Program-made: the position numbers and the translations under genes
Assembly (NCBI RefSeq): GCF_004135285.1
Contig: NZ_CP035494.1
Span: 2,914,001-2,978,000, forward strand
DNA: 64,000 nt
Reading direction: 5' to 3'
Origin: Microbacterium protaetiae
GTDB lineage: Bacteria; Actinomycetota; Actinomycetes; Actinomycetales; Microbacteriaceae
Shown: positions 9,041 to 19,061 of the stretch, piece by piece
Numbering within the stretch: the stretch's first letter is position 1
Layout of the letters: every line of letters starts with the position of its first letter
The notes under the pieces: generated by a model
The model's input: the letters and a program-made list of their open reading frames with translations, nothing else
Database searches by the model: none
What the model was told of the DNA's origin: nothing

Positions 9041-10077
9041 ATCCCGATGTCCGCCGTGCCCGCCATGCCTTCCTCTGGGTCGGTGTCCTGGCGCCCACGG
9101 CGGTCACGCTGCTGTCGGCGATCGTCATCGCCGTCTGGCTACCGCAGCTGCCTGACCCGGCGGCGACGCATTGGTCGGGCGGCGGCGGGCCCGACGGTTT
9201 CGGGCCGGCATGGACCTATCTGCTCTTCGGCGTCGGGCTGCCGCTCGTCTTGATCGCCGGGATGTCGGTGATGGCGCTGTACGCGCACCGGCTGCCGCCG
9301 CGCGACCCGGACGGGCCGCAGTGGTCGCCGACTGCGCGTCTGCTGGGTGCGATGAACCTCGCCATCGCCGGGATGTTCGCCGTCATGATGCTCGCCAGCG
9401 TAGGGGTGCAGCGCGGGCTCGCCGATGCGGCGGACGCGCCGGATGTCATGGGTTGGATGTTCGCCGGATTCGGCGTCGCCGTCGTGTTGGGCGTCGCAGC
9501 CTGGTTCCTGCAGCCCGCCGTCGTGCCTGCAGAGCTGACGAGGCAAGATGCCGTGCCTCTGCCGCTGGGGCCCGGGGAACGGGCGGCATGGGTGGCGACG
9601 GCCACCACCGCGCGGGCGGGCATCGTCACGCTGGGGTCTCTGACAGGAGTTCTGATCGTGATGACGGTCGTGATGCTGGCGCTGGAGGTACCGGCCTGGT
9701 GGATTGTGGCGATCGTCAACGTCGCACTCGTCGCGGCCATGCTGACGATGCTCACCTTTCGTGTGCGGGTGGGCTCAGACGGGCTGCTCGTGCGGTCGAC
9801 GGCGGGATGGCCGCGCTTTCGCATCCGGCCCGACGAGGTGCGCTCGGTGCGTGCGACGAACGTGCATCCGTTCGCCGAGTTCGGTGGATGGGGTGTGCGA
9901 CTGTCGACCGACGGTCGGTTCGGTGTCGTGCTGCGGGCAGGCGACGCGCTGGAGGTCACCCGTACGAACGGTCGCACCTTCGTCGTCACGGTCGATGACG
10001 CCGCCACCGGTGCCGCGCTGCTGTCTGCGGTGTGTGCGGATGCGGCATCCGGCCGCGATCGAGAGGGGTCGAGATGA
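9037..10077 (+). CDS. DUF1648-domain membrane protein
   Basis: The 346-aa protein has an N-terminal membrane segment followed by PQLPDPAATHWSGGGGPDGFG, a typical DUF1648 signature near residues 31-51. Additional hydrophobic segments occur around 59-80, 103-125, 138-160 and two near 195-240. A soluble C-terminal domain (about 245-340) is rich in beta strands. Function is unknown; the partner GntR regulator immediately upstream suggests a ligand-responsive membrane function. It overlaps the next gene, a CPBP protease, by four bases. Confidence 0.78.
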   Translation: MNPDVRRARHAFLWVGVLAPTAVTLLSAIVIAVWLPQLPDPAATHWSGGGGPDGFGPAWTYLLFGVGLPLVLIAGMSVMALYAHRLPPRDPDGPQWSPTARLLGAMNLAIAGMFAVMMLASVGVQRGLADAADAPDVMGWMFAGFGVAVVLGVAAWFLQPAVVPAELTRQDAVPLPLGPGERAAWVATATTARAGIVTLGSLTGVLIVMTVVMLALEVPAWWIVAIVNVALVAAMLTMLTFRVRVGSDGLLVRSTAGWPRFRIRPDEVRSVRATNVHPFAEFGGWGVRLSTDGRFGVVLRAGDALEVTRTNGRTFVVTVDDAATGAALLSAVCADAASGRDREGSR

Positions 10078-11038
10078 CCGATGTTGCGCAGAATGACCGG
10101 GTGCGAGTCGCGTGGCCGGCGGTGATCGTCTATCTCGTCGTCGCCCTCGGACTCGGGTGGGTCGTCGCCCTGCCGCTGTGGCTCTCGGGCGACGGTCTGG
10201 CCTCGCCGTGGGCGGGTCTGCTGCTGCCCGCAATGATGCTCACGCCCACCCTGGCGATGCTCGTCGCCGTCTTCGTGATGCGCGCGCCGCGCGAGAACCG
10301 GCTGCGCTTTCTCGGGATGTGGCCCTTGCGCCCGGTGCGTCGGTTCATCGGGATACTGCTGATCGCGCTGTTCGCGCCGATCGTCGTGGTGGTCGCGGTG
10401 ACGCTCATCGCGGGGGCGCTGGGCCTCGTGCAGCTGGATCTGGTCGACTTCTCGGGCTTCGCCGAGCAGGTGCAGGCGACATCGCCCGGTGCTCAACTGC
10501 CGCCGATGGCACTGCTGGTCGCGGTGCAGCTGCTGCTGATCCCTGGCGGTGCGCTGATAAACAGCGTGCTGACCACGGGGGAGGAGCTCGGCTGGCGCGG
10601 GTGGCTGCTGCCGGCGTTGCGGCCGCTGGGCACGTGGCCGGCCCTGCTGATCACGGGTGTGGCGTGGGGGATCTGGCATGCGCCGATCATTCTCTTGGGA
10701 TACGACTTCGGACGCACCGACATCACCGGGGTGCTGTTCATGATCGGCGGATGCGTCGCGTGGGGCGTTCTGCTGGGGTGGATGCGTCTGCGCAGTGCCT
10801 CGGTGTGGCCGGCCGTGCTCGCGCACGGCTCGTTGAATGCGGTGGGCGGGCTGGTGCTCTTGCTGCGCGCCGCAGGGGAGCAGCCGGATCTTGCGATCGT
10901 GGGTCCGCTGGGCGTCATCTCGTGGGCGGTGTTGGCCGTGGTCGTGGTCGTGCTCGTTCTCACCGGGCAGTTTCGCCGACAACCGCGCGCGGGTGAGAAG
11001 ACGGTGACAGCCGCCGCGGAATCGGGCATGATCGGCTT

Positions 11039-11042
<4 letters not shown>
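10074..11042 (+). CDS. CPBP-family intramembrane metalloprotease
   Basis: The 322-aa polytopic protein has the CPBP (ABI, Rce1-like) motifs: EELGWRGW with Glu170-Glu171 and Arg175, then GIWHAP with His202, and a late AHGSLNAVG His. Eight or so membrane helices are predicted by eye. Family members cleave membrane substrates or process peptides; here the target is unknown. It sits third in an operon of overlapping ATGA junctions with the GntR regulator and DUF1648 protein, and overlaps the DUF1905 gene after it. Confidence 0.85.
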
Positions 11043-12840
<1,798 letters not shown>

Positions 12841-12869
12841 CGCCGTCACGGCGTAGGAGAGGGGGAGTC

Positions 12870-13460
12870 ATGGTCAAGAGGCCGACTCCCCCTTCTTCCG
12901 TTCCCCCCAAGCCCGCTTCGCGCACTGATGCGCAGCGGGGCAGTGCCGCCTCCCCGACGCATCGTCCCGTCGATGTGCGTGCGTGGCTGGCAGGATCCCG
13001 TCTCTCGGGCTTCACCGCGATCATGCTGGGCCTGGTAGTCATCGCGGTGTTCGTGCTCGTTCCCACGGTGAGCACCTACGTCGGCCAGCGTCAGCAGATC
13101 GCCGCACTGCAGCAGTCCGTGCGCGTCACACAGAACGAGATCGACGCGCTCGAGCGTCAGCGCGCGCGCTGGGACGACCCCGCCTACATCACCACGCAGG
13201 CGCGCGAGCGGCTCTACTTCACCAACCCCGGCGAGGTGGTCTATCTCGTCGACGACGATCTGCCCGACACCGACATTCCGCAAGAGAAGGCGCCGGTCAG
13301 TGATGAGGTCGAGGCCGCGCACACCGATTGGATGTCGCAGCTCGTGAGATCGGTTGCCCAGGCAGGTCTCGCCAAGACGGCGGTGCCGGCCGCAGGCGAT
13401 TCGACGCCGACGCCGGCCCCCACCTCGAGCTCGTCGTCCAGCCCCACCCCGTCACGGTGA
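12870..13460 (+). CDS. FtsB/DivIC-type septum formation initiator
   Basis: This 196-aa bitopic protein has a proline/serine-rich cytoplasmic N-terminus (1-45), one membrane helix (about 47-66), and a periplasmic coiled coil (about 72-100, RQQIAALQQSVRVTQNEIDALERQRA). The conserved WDDPAYITTQARERLYFTNPGE box follows and the tail is Ser/Thr/Pro-rich. It is expected to join FtsQ and FtsL in the divisome. The start follows a GGGGGAG ribosome site. The position between eno and DUF501 matches other actinobacteria. Confidence 0.88.
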   Translation: MVKRPTPPSSVPPKPASRTDAQRGSAASPTHRPVDVRAWLAGSRLSGFTAIMLGLVVIAVFVLVPTVSTYVGQRQQIAALQQSVRVTQNEIDALERQRARWDDPAYITTQARERLYFTNPGEVVYLVDDDLPDTDIPQEKAPVSDEVEAAHTDWMSQLVRSVAQAGLAKTAVPAAGDSTPTPAPTSSSSSSPTPSR

Positions 13461-13499
13461 CCCAGCGGTTTTTCGGACGGCCCCGATAGCCTGGTCACT

Positions 13500-14048
13500 G
13501 TGACCACCCCGCCGTTCGCCCCTGTCAGCGACGCCGACCTCGCCGTTCTGCGCGCGCAGTTGGGCCGCCCTGCCCGGGGTGTCATCGGAATCGCCGCACG
13601 CTGCGTGTGCGGAAACCCCACCGTCGCAGCGACCGCCCCTCGGCTGCCCGACGGCACGCCGTTCCCGACGCTGTACTACCTGACGCATCCGGCGGCCACC
13701 GCAGAGATGTCGCGGCTGGAAGCCGACCATGTGATGCGCGAGCTGCAAGACGCGCTGGCCGACGATGCCGAGTTGCAGGCCGCGTACCAGCGTGCGCATG
13801 AGGCGTACCTCGCCGACCGCGCGCAGTTCGGCGAGGTGGCAGAGATCGCCGGCATCTCGGCGGGCGGCATGCCCGCGCGCGTGAAGTGCCTGCATGCGCT
13901 GGCGGCGCACGCGCTGGCCGCCGGTGCGGGCGTGAACCCGATCGGCGATGCCGCGCTGGAGCGTTCGCGGTGGACACCACGTCAGTGCGCCTGTGCTGAG
14001 CCCGGACCGTTGCTGGACGATGTCGTCGCCGACGGGGGAGCGGCATGA
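13500..14048 (+). CDS. DUF501 family protein
   Basis: The 182-aa protein matches DUF501: LGRPARGVIGIAARCVCGNP near residues 21-40, PFPTLYYLTHPAATAEMSRLEA, and a late GVNPIGDAAL. A role in cell-wall or polyphosphate-linked physiology is guessed only from its usual neighbours (FtsB-like gene, and often ppx); the activity is unknown. The GTG start is preceded by TAGCCT at 13487-13492, eight bases from its last base, which suggests a leaderless transcript. Its 3' end overlaps the mycosin-like gene (ATGA). Confidence 0.82.
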   Translation: MTTPPFAPVSDADLAVLRAQLGRPARGVIGIAARCVCGNPTVAATAPRLPDGTPFPTLYYLTHPAATAEMSRLEADHVMRELQDALADDAELQAAYQRAHEAYLADRAQFGEVAEIAGISAGGMPARVKCLHALAAHALAAGAGVNPIGDAALERSRWTPRQCACAEPGPLLDDVVADGGAA

Positions 14049-15340
14049 TCCGCCGCCTTCTGGGCGTGGCGCTGGCCGGTGCCATCGCCGTGCTCGCCTG
14101 CACCGCGGCATCCGCAACCCCCGATCCCGACCCCGCCGCCGATCAAGACAGCCTGCGCGCGCAGGAGTACTGGCTCAACGACTACGGCATCACGGATGCG
14201 TGGAAGGTCACCAAGGGCAAAGGCGTGAAGATCGCCATCATCGACACCGGTGTGGGGCATGCGCCCGAACTCGATCCGGCGGTGACCGACGGCACCGATG
14301 TGTCGGGAGCCGGGTCGTCCGACGGACGCACGGCCGTCGGCGCCATCGATGCGAATCACGGCAGCTGGGTCGCATCGCTGGCGGCCGCGCGCGATGCCGA
14401 CGAGGGTGAAGACATGATCGGGGTCGCCCCCGAGGCGGATCTGCTCTCGATCTCGATCGGCTTCGAGGGCTCGAGCGCACGGGTGCCCTTCGACGAGCAG
14501 ATAGTGAATGCGATGCGCTGGGCGGTCGACCACGGTGCCAAGGTCATCAACTTGTCGTTCACGACGAACACCCTCGACTGGGATCAGAGCTGGGACGACG
14601 CCTTCCTGTACGCGTTCAACCACGATGTCGTGGTGGTCGTCGCCGCGGGCAACCGCGGCAGCGGCACCGGAATCGTGGGCGCTCCGGCCACCATCCCCGG
14701 TGTTCTGACCGTCGCCGGTGTCGACCCGAGCGGAAAGGCCAGCGTCGAGGCATCCACTCAGGGCATCACCATCGGTGTGGCAGCTCCCAGCGAGAAGCTG
14801 CTGGGTATCTCAGCCGATGGTGAGCCGGTCATCTGGAAGGGCACCAGCGGCGCCGCGCCCATCGTGTCGGGCGTGGTGGCGCTGGTGCGCGCGGCGCACC
14901 CAGAACTGGATGCCGACAACGTCATCGAGCGGATCATCAAGACCGCACGCCCGGCGAAGGGGATGACCCACACCCCCAGTCCGCTGTACGGCTACGGTCT
15001 CGTGGATGCCGAGGCTGCGGTGTCCGACAAGGTGGCGCGGGTCTCGACCAACCCGATGGGCGATCTGAAGGAATGGATTCGTCTGTACCGGCGTGCTCCG
15101 GTCGAGAAGGCACCCACGCCGACGTCCAAGCCCGTCGAAGTGCCTCCGCTGCCGCGCGCCGATCCGGTCTCGACGCCGGCCTCGGTACTGCTGCCGGATC
15201 GCGATCGGGTGCTCTACGGCAGCCTCCCGCTCATCGCGGTCACGGTGCCCGCTATACTGGTGGGGCTGGGCGTCACCGTTGCTGCCAGACGTATCCGTTC
15301 GGCGCGCTCTTCACGCACGCCTCGCCGCAAGAATCTCTAG
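14045..15340 (+). CDS. Mycosin-like subtilisin-family serine protease
   Basis: This is a membrane-anchored secreted S8 protease of 431 aa. An N-terminal signal peptide (about 1-25) precedes the catalytic domain with Asp67 (AIIDTGVG), His105 (NHGSWVA), Asn203 (AGN oxyanion) and Ser268 (GTSGAAP). A proline-rich linker (about 355-390) and a C-terminal membrane helix (about 395-418) follow. The layout is that of type VII secretion mycosins, but no ESX components are in the window, so its substrate is open. It overlaps DUF501 and precedes ndh. Confidence 0.87.
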   Translation: MIRRLLGVALAGAIAVLACTAASATPDPDPAADQDSLRAQEYWLNDYGITDAWKVTKGKGVKIAIIDTGVGHAPELDPAVTDGTDVSGAGSSDGRTAVGAIDANHGSWVASLAAARDADEGEDMIGVAPEADLLSISIGFEGSSARVPFDEQIVNAMRWAVDHGAKVINLSFTTNTLDWDQSWDDAFLYAFNHDVVVVVAAGNRGSGTGIVGAPATIPGVLTVAGVDPSGKASVEASTQGITIGVAAPSEKLLGISADGEPVIWKGTSGAAPIVSGVVALVRAAHPELDADNVIERIIKTARPAKGMTHTPSPLYGYGLVDAEAAVSDKVARVSTNPMGDLKEWIRLYRRAPVEKAPTPTSKPVEVPPLPRADPVSTPASVLLPDRDRVLYGSLPLIAVTVPAILVGLGVTVAARRIRSARSSRTPRRKNL

Positions 15341-15354
15341 GAGTTCTCCACACC

Positions 15355-16782
15355 GTGAACACCGCCGCGACCACTGTGCCCCGGATCCTCATCGTCGGCG
15401 GTGGGTACGCCGGCTTCTACACCGCCTGGAAGCTCGAGAAGCATCTGCGCAAGGGCGAGGCAGAGGTCACCATGGTCGACCCGTTGCCGTACATGACCTA
15501 CCAGCCCTTCCTTCCCGAGGTGGCCGCCGGCTCGATCGAGCCGCGCCACGCTGTCGTCTCGCACCGCCGGCACCTCAAGCGCACGACCGTGATCAACGCG
15601 AAGATCACCGGCATCGACCACGCGCACAAGACCGCCACCATCACCGGCCCTGACGGAAGCACCTGGCAGCACGAATACGACCAGATCGTCGTGACCGCCG
15701 GTGCCGTCTCGCGCACCTTCCCGATCCCCGGCATCGCCGACAACGCGATCGGGCTGAAGTCGATCGAAGAGGCTGTCGCGGTGCGCGACAAGCTCATCTC
15801 GAACTTCGACCGTGCCGCCGCGCTGCCGGCCGGTCCCGAGCGCGACCGCCTTCTGACCGTGGTGGTCGTCGGCGGCGGGTTCGCCGGCATCGAGGCGTTC
15901 GCCGAACTTCGCTCTCTGGCATCCGCTCTGCTCAAGAGCTATCCGCAGTTGACCTTCGACGACACGCACTTCCACCTGATCGAGGCGATGGGCCGGATCA
16001 TGCCCGAGGTGTCGCTGCCCACCAGCGAGTGGGTGCTGAAGACCCTCGCCAAGCGCGGTGCCTATGTGCACCTCGACACGCAGGTCACCAGCGCGGTCGA
16101 CGGCAACGTCGAGGTCTCGACGGGTGAGGTCTACCCGACCGACCTGATCGTGTGGACCGCCGGTGTCATGGCCAACCCGACCGTGGTACGCGGCGGCGAC
16201 CTTCCCGTCGAAGAGCGCGGGCGTATCCGTACCCGTGCAGACCTGCGCGTGGGCACCCCCGAGGAATTCGTCGAGGGCGCCTGGGCTGCCGGCGACGTGT
16301 CGGCCGTGCCCGATCTGACCGGCGGTGGTGTGGGCGGCTACTGCGTGCCCAACGCCCAGCACGCGGTGCGCCAGGCGAAGCTTCTCGCGAAGAACCTCGT
16401 CGCCGTGCTGCGCGGTGAGCAGCCGAAGGAGTACGTCCACAAGAACCTCGGCGCCGTCGCGGGTCTGGGCCTGTACAGCGGCGTGTTCCAGTCGGGCAAG
16501 CTCGCCCTCAAGGGATTCGTGGCCTGGGTCGCACACCGCGGCTACCACGGCCTGGCGATGCCGTCATGGGAGCGCAAGTGGCGCGTGCTCTGGGGCTGGT
16601 GGAACAACTTCTGGCTCGGTCGCGACATCGTCAGCCTCGAGGCAGTGCAGACGCCGCGCGCCGTCTTCGAGCAGTTCGCCGCGCGTCCGCGTTCGCCGCA
16701 GCCGACCGAGGCCGCTCCGAAGAAGGATGCCGCCGGTGCGGGCAACAAGCCCGTCGAAAGCAAGGTCCAGGCCAGCGCCTGA
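15355..16782 (+). CDS. ndh: Type II NADH dehydrogenase (NAD(P)/FAD oxidoreductase)
   Basis: This 475-aa single-subunit respiratory enzyme passes electrons from NADH to quinone without proton pumping. The FAD-binding Rossmann motif GGGYAGFYTAWKLE is near residue 15, the NADH-binding motif VVVGGGFAGIEAFAE near 172, and the AAGDVSAVPDLTGGGVGGYCVPNAQHA-type region closes the FAD site (quoted segments are separate motifs). A C-terminal membrane-associating helix region follows. The GTG at 15355 follows AGGAG at 15339-15343. A strong hairpin 11 bases beyond the stop probably ends the transcript. Confidence 0.92.
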   Translation: MNTAATTVPRILIVGGGYAGFYTAWKLEKHLRKGEAEVTMVDPLPYMTYQPFLPEVAAGSIEPRHAVVSHRRHLKRTTVINAKITGIDHAHKTATITGPDGSTWQHEYDQIVVTAGAVSRTFPIPGIADNAIGLKSIEEAVAVRDKLISNFDRAAALPAGPERDRLLTVVVVGGGFAGIEAFAELRSLASALLKSYPQLTFDDTHFHLIEAMGRIMPEVSLPTSEWVLKTLAKRGAYVHLDTQVTSAVDGNVEVSTGEVYPTDLIVWTAGVMANPTVVRGGDLPVEERGRIRTRADLRVGTPEEFVEGAWAAGDVSAVPDLTGGGVGGYCVPNAQHAVRQAKLLAKNLVAVLRGEQPKEYVHKNLGAVAGLGLYSGVFQSGKLALKGFVAWVAHRGYHGLAMPSWERKWRVLWGWWNNFWLGRDIVSLEAVQTPRAVFEQFAARPRSPQPTEAAPKKDAAGAGNKPVESKVQASA

Positions 16783-16792
16783 TGCTTCGCAT

Positions 16793-16825
16793 GAACGCCC
16801 GCGCCCGTTTGGGGCGCGGGCGTTC
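16793..16825 (+). terminator. Hairpin terminator after ndh
   Basis: A perfect 14-bp stem (left arm 16793-16806, right arm 16812-16825) with a 5-base loop GTTTG lies just after the ndh stop. The stem is very GC-rich. There is no T-run, which is usual for actinobacterial terminators. Confidence 0.75.
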
Positions 16826-16881
16826 TGCGTCTGCCGGGTAGGCTGACGGCAGCATCCGTGCCCCGTCTGAGGGCGCGGCAC

Positions 16882-16954
16882 GCCCCCATAGCCCAAAGGC
16901 AGAGGCAGGCGACTTAAAATCGCTTCAGTCTGGGTTCGAATCCCAGTGGGGGCA
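16882..16954 (+). tRNA. tRNA-Leu (anticodon UAA) with a short variable arm
   Basis: The 73-nt cloverleaf has acceptor stem GCCCCCA/TGGGGGC with discriminator A, an anticodon stem GGCGA/TCGCT enclosing loop CTTAAAA (anticodon UAA), and a T arm CTGGG-TTCGAAT-CCCAG. CCA is not encoded. The anticodon reads the rare leucine codon UUA. The variable region is only five bases (TCAGT), whereas tRNA-Leu normally has a long variable arm, so the leucine identity rests on the anticodon and A73. Its last 35 bases are the integration target of the element that follows. Confidence 0.85.
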
Positions 16955-16955
16955 C
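16920..16955 (+). repeat. attL core, 36-bp direct repeat
   Basis: This copy covers the 3' side of the tRNA anticodon stem through the T arm, acceptor stem and one base beyond. It is identical to 35981-36016. The base before and the base after differ between the two copies, so the exact repeat is 36 bp. Because the tRNA sequence is preserved on this side, the gene stays functional after integration. Confidence 0.93.
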
Positions 16956-17024
16956 TAGGAAACAGCACCTGACCAGCCATTCTCCCTTGGTAAGCGGCAA
17001 CATTTCCGCTCCAAATCGGCGCTC

Positions 17025-17045
17025 ATGTCCGAAATATGTCCGAAA
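17025..17045 (+). repeat. Candidate integrase arm-type sites, left end
   Basis: The nine-base word ATGTCCGAA occurs twice (17025-17033 and 17036-17044) with an 11-bp period, followed by A. The same 21-bp block recurs at the other end of the element (35832-35852) with 19 of 21 bases identical. Paired short direct repeats one helical turn apart near the att core fit the N-terminal arm-binding sites of a tyrosine integrase. Confidence 0.6.
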
Positions 17046-17136
17046 AACCATCGGGCTGATGCGTCGGGAGGGTGTCTGGGCGGCGTCCATGCCGGTCGTC
17101 TACGGGCCAGCACCGTGGACCGCGCATAGACACGGC

Positions 17137-17352
17137 ATGATCACGACAGCTACCGATGAGCACCGTGGGTCGGTCCCGGAACTCCTCACTACCCCGGAGG
17201 CTGCTGCCCTCCTCCGCGTCTCTCCTCGCACGATGGAGGATTGGGGCCGCCGTGGCGTCGCGTTCGCACCGCATTACGTCCGCGTGGGCGGCCATCGCAT
17301 CGTCTATCGCCGCGACGAACTCCTGGAGTGGCTCGACGGGCGGGCTGCCTGA
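17137..17352 (+). CDS. Excisionase-like small HTH protein
   Basis: The 71-aa protein has a MerR/Xis-type DNA-binding helix arrangement: LLTTPEAAALLRVSPRTMEDW, then a basic wing with VGGHRIVYRRDELLEWLDG. This is the standard excisionase/AlpA layout and is expected to direct excision of the element with the integrase. The ATG at 17137 fits the family length; the frame upstream includes att-proximal DNA. Its TGA overlaps the integrase start (TGATG), so the two are translationally coupled. Confidence 0.85.
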   Translation: MITTATDEHRGSVPELLTTPEAAALLRVSPRTMEDWGRRGVAFAPHYVRVGGHRIVYRRDELLEWLDGRAA

Positions 17353-18776
17353 TGGCGCGCAAGCAACTCGCGCCCGGGGATATTGGCGTCGTCCGGTTTC
17401 GTGAACGCACGCCTGGCCGAGTCACCGCGACGGCCGGGATGCGCGACCTCGCAGGCGTGTGGCACGACCTGCGCGCGGTTGGAGCGACGGAGGATGAGGC
17501 CAGGCTGGAGCTTGAACGCCAGGCTCGTCAGATTGTCGCCATTGGGCGCGGAGAACGGCTGACCGAAACGAGCACCGTCGCCGAGGCGGTCGAGGTGTGG
17601 CTGGAGGGCGTCCGTGTGGGCAATCGGGTCACTCCACAGACCGTCCAGACGCACGAGGTCTCCGGCCGGCGGCTGGTGCGGGCGATGGGTGCAGTCCGAC
17701 TCGCTGACCTCCGCCCGGGTTTCGTCGAGGATTTTCTCCATGGCGCTCTGGCTCGCGAGGGCTCTGCAGCAGCTCATGCACTCAAAGGCACGTTGCGCCT
17801 CGTATGTGGTGTCGCGGTCCGGCGCGGAGCTCTCGTGTCGAACCCGGTTCGGGATACGTCGCCGTTGCCGGCACAGAAAACTCGAGCGAGCGCCCTGACA
17901 CCCGAGCAGTTCCATGAGCTCATCCAGGCGATTGAGGAGTGGGCCGGCAAGCCTGCGGAACCCAAGAATCGCGGGGGAGTGCGTTCTGATGCACGAGCAC
18001 TGGCGGACCTGCTCAGTGTCTGCGTCGGAACTGGAGCGCGAATTGGCGAGGCGCTCGCGCTGGAACGTCGCGACCTGGATTTTGAAAACAGGCGCGTACA
18101 TATTCGGTCGACCCTGGTGTTCGTCAAAGGGCAGGGGACCATCCGTCAGGAGCACACCAAGACCGGCCCGCGCGGGGCGCGCACCGTGCCCATGACAGCT
18201 CGGGTCCGCGAGGTTCTGGAGCGCCGACTCGACGGCGCCGATTCTGCCGCGACGACTGCGGTGTTCCGGAACCGCTCCGGCGGTCACACTACGCAGGACC
18301 GGATGGCCAAGCGTCTGCGGGCGTTCCGGGCCGCCAGGCCTGAGGTGCTCGAACGGCTCGGCATCCCAGCATCCGAGACGACGTCGCACCTCATGCGCAG
18401 GTCCGCACTGACCCTCGTAGCGAACACCGACGCACTCGGCGGTGGGTCGACAGCCGCCGCGATGCTTGGTGGTCATGCGAACGAGAGCACCACAAGGCGA
18501 CACTATGCGCATATGAGCAAGGAGGTCCCTGAGACCACGTCCCAGCTACTGGATGCGTTCTGGGTGAGTGCCGGCCGGGCTTACGCGGCTCGCACTCGTC
18601 GCACCAGCCGCTTGACGTCGTCGTCGGTGTACTCAGCGTCGCCGGCAGTCGCCACACAGAGCTCGCCATCCTCATCGCGCGCTACGGCGACGAATGCCGT
18701 TCCCTCGCGCTCCGTGACATCGACGAAGTGGACGCGTGCCAGCCACGCGGTCTGCGCCGGCATGACGTTGGCGTGA
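17352..18776 (+). CDS. Tyrosine recombinase (site-specific integrase)
   Basis: This enzyme integrates and excises the element at the tRNA. An N-terminal arm-binding domain (about 1-70) and SAM-like core-binding domain (about 72-165) precede the catalytic domain with Arg230 (GTGARIGEAL), Lys270 (HTKTGPRG), His346-x-x-Arg349 (HLMRR), His375 (LGGHANE) and nucleophile Tyr385 (RRHYAHMSK). A normal product would end near residue 405. The frame stays open for another 64 residues of Ser/Thr/Ala-rich sequence that is antisense to the small gene at 18581-18826, so this tail is probably not ancestral. Confidence 0.92.
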   Translation: MARKQLAPGDIGVVRFRERTPGRVTATAGMRDLAGVWHDLRAVGATEDEARLELERQARQIVAIGRGERLTETSTVAEAVEVWLEGVRVGNRVTPQTVQTHEVSGRRLVRAMGAVRLADLRPGFVEDFLHGALAREGSAAAHALKGTLRLVCGVAVRRGALVSNPVRDTSPLPAQKTRASALTPEQFHELIQAIEEWAGKPAEPKNRGGVRSDARALADLLSVCVGTGARIGEALALERRDLDFENRRVHIRSTLVFVKGQGTIRQEHTKTGPRGARTVPMTARVREVLERRLDGADSAATTAVFRNRSGGHTTQDRMAKRLRAFRAARPEVLERLGIPASETTSHLMRRSALTLVANTDALGGGSTAAAMLGGHANESTTRRHYAHMSKEVPETTSQLLDAFWVSAGRAYAARTRRTSRLTSSSVYSASPAVATQSSPSSSRATATNAVPSRSVTSTKWTRASHAVCAGMTLA

Positions 18777-18826
18777 TCCTCGCCGTCCACTGCGACGATG
18801 CGCTCGACAGAGATGCTGCGGGCCAC
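18581..18826 (-). CDS. Hypothetical 81-aa acidic protein, antisense to the integrase 3' end
   Basis: The GTG-started 81-aa frame has protein-like composition, with strand-like stretches (RVHFVDVTEREGTAFVAVA, GELCVATAG) and a charged C-terminus (DDDVKRLVRRVRAA). No family is recognised. Its whole length except the first 50 bases lies opposite the last part of the integrase frame. Because the integrase tail there is low-complexity, this minus-strand gene is more likely the real user of the DNA, though both could be expressed. Confidence 0.5.
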   Translation of the reverse strand: MARSISVERIVAVDGEDHANVMPAQTAWLARVHFVDVTEREGTAFVAVARDEDGELCVATAGDAEYTDDDVKRLVRRVRAA

Positions 18827-18841
18827 CGGCAGGCCATTGCT

Positions 18842-18931
18842 CTAGCCGTCGAAGTGGCAGTTGGGGCGGACCCAGCCGTCGCTGGTGGGCGTGAGGAGCG
18901 TCTGGATCTCGGTGGTGGGGATGGAGGGCAC
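18842..18931 (-). CDS. Possible 29-aa peptide
   Basis: A short GTG frame encodes a peptide with the segments PTTEIQTLLTPTSDG and WVRPNCHFDG. It ends 15 bases upstream of the 81-aa gene on the same strand. The composition looks protein-like but the length is marginal; it may instead be the remnant 3' end of a longer decayed gene, because the frame is open a further 20 codons upstream without a good start. Confidence 0.25.
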   Translation of the reverse strand: MPSIPTTEIQTLLTPTSDGWVRPNCHFDG

Positions 18932-19061
18932 GCAGGTTGTGAGAGCTGCGAGGGAGCGCGGTGGAGGCGAAGGCTGCAGCGAAGCGGCGGCGAGTGGTCA
19001 TGCGCGGGTTATGCGCGGCGACCGCCCTGAGTTCGTGGACCGACTTCACCGGGAACTCGCA

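Noticed and set aside
9216-10982. 588-codon minus-strand frame
   Set aside because: It is antisense to the DUF1648 and CPBP membrane-protein genes; its His/Arg/Gln-rich composition is that of a shadow.
16882-16954. Ochre-suppressor tRNA
   Set aside because: Anticodon UAA reads codon UUA, not the stop UAA, which would need anticodon UUA.
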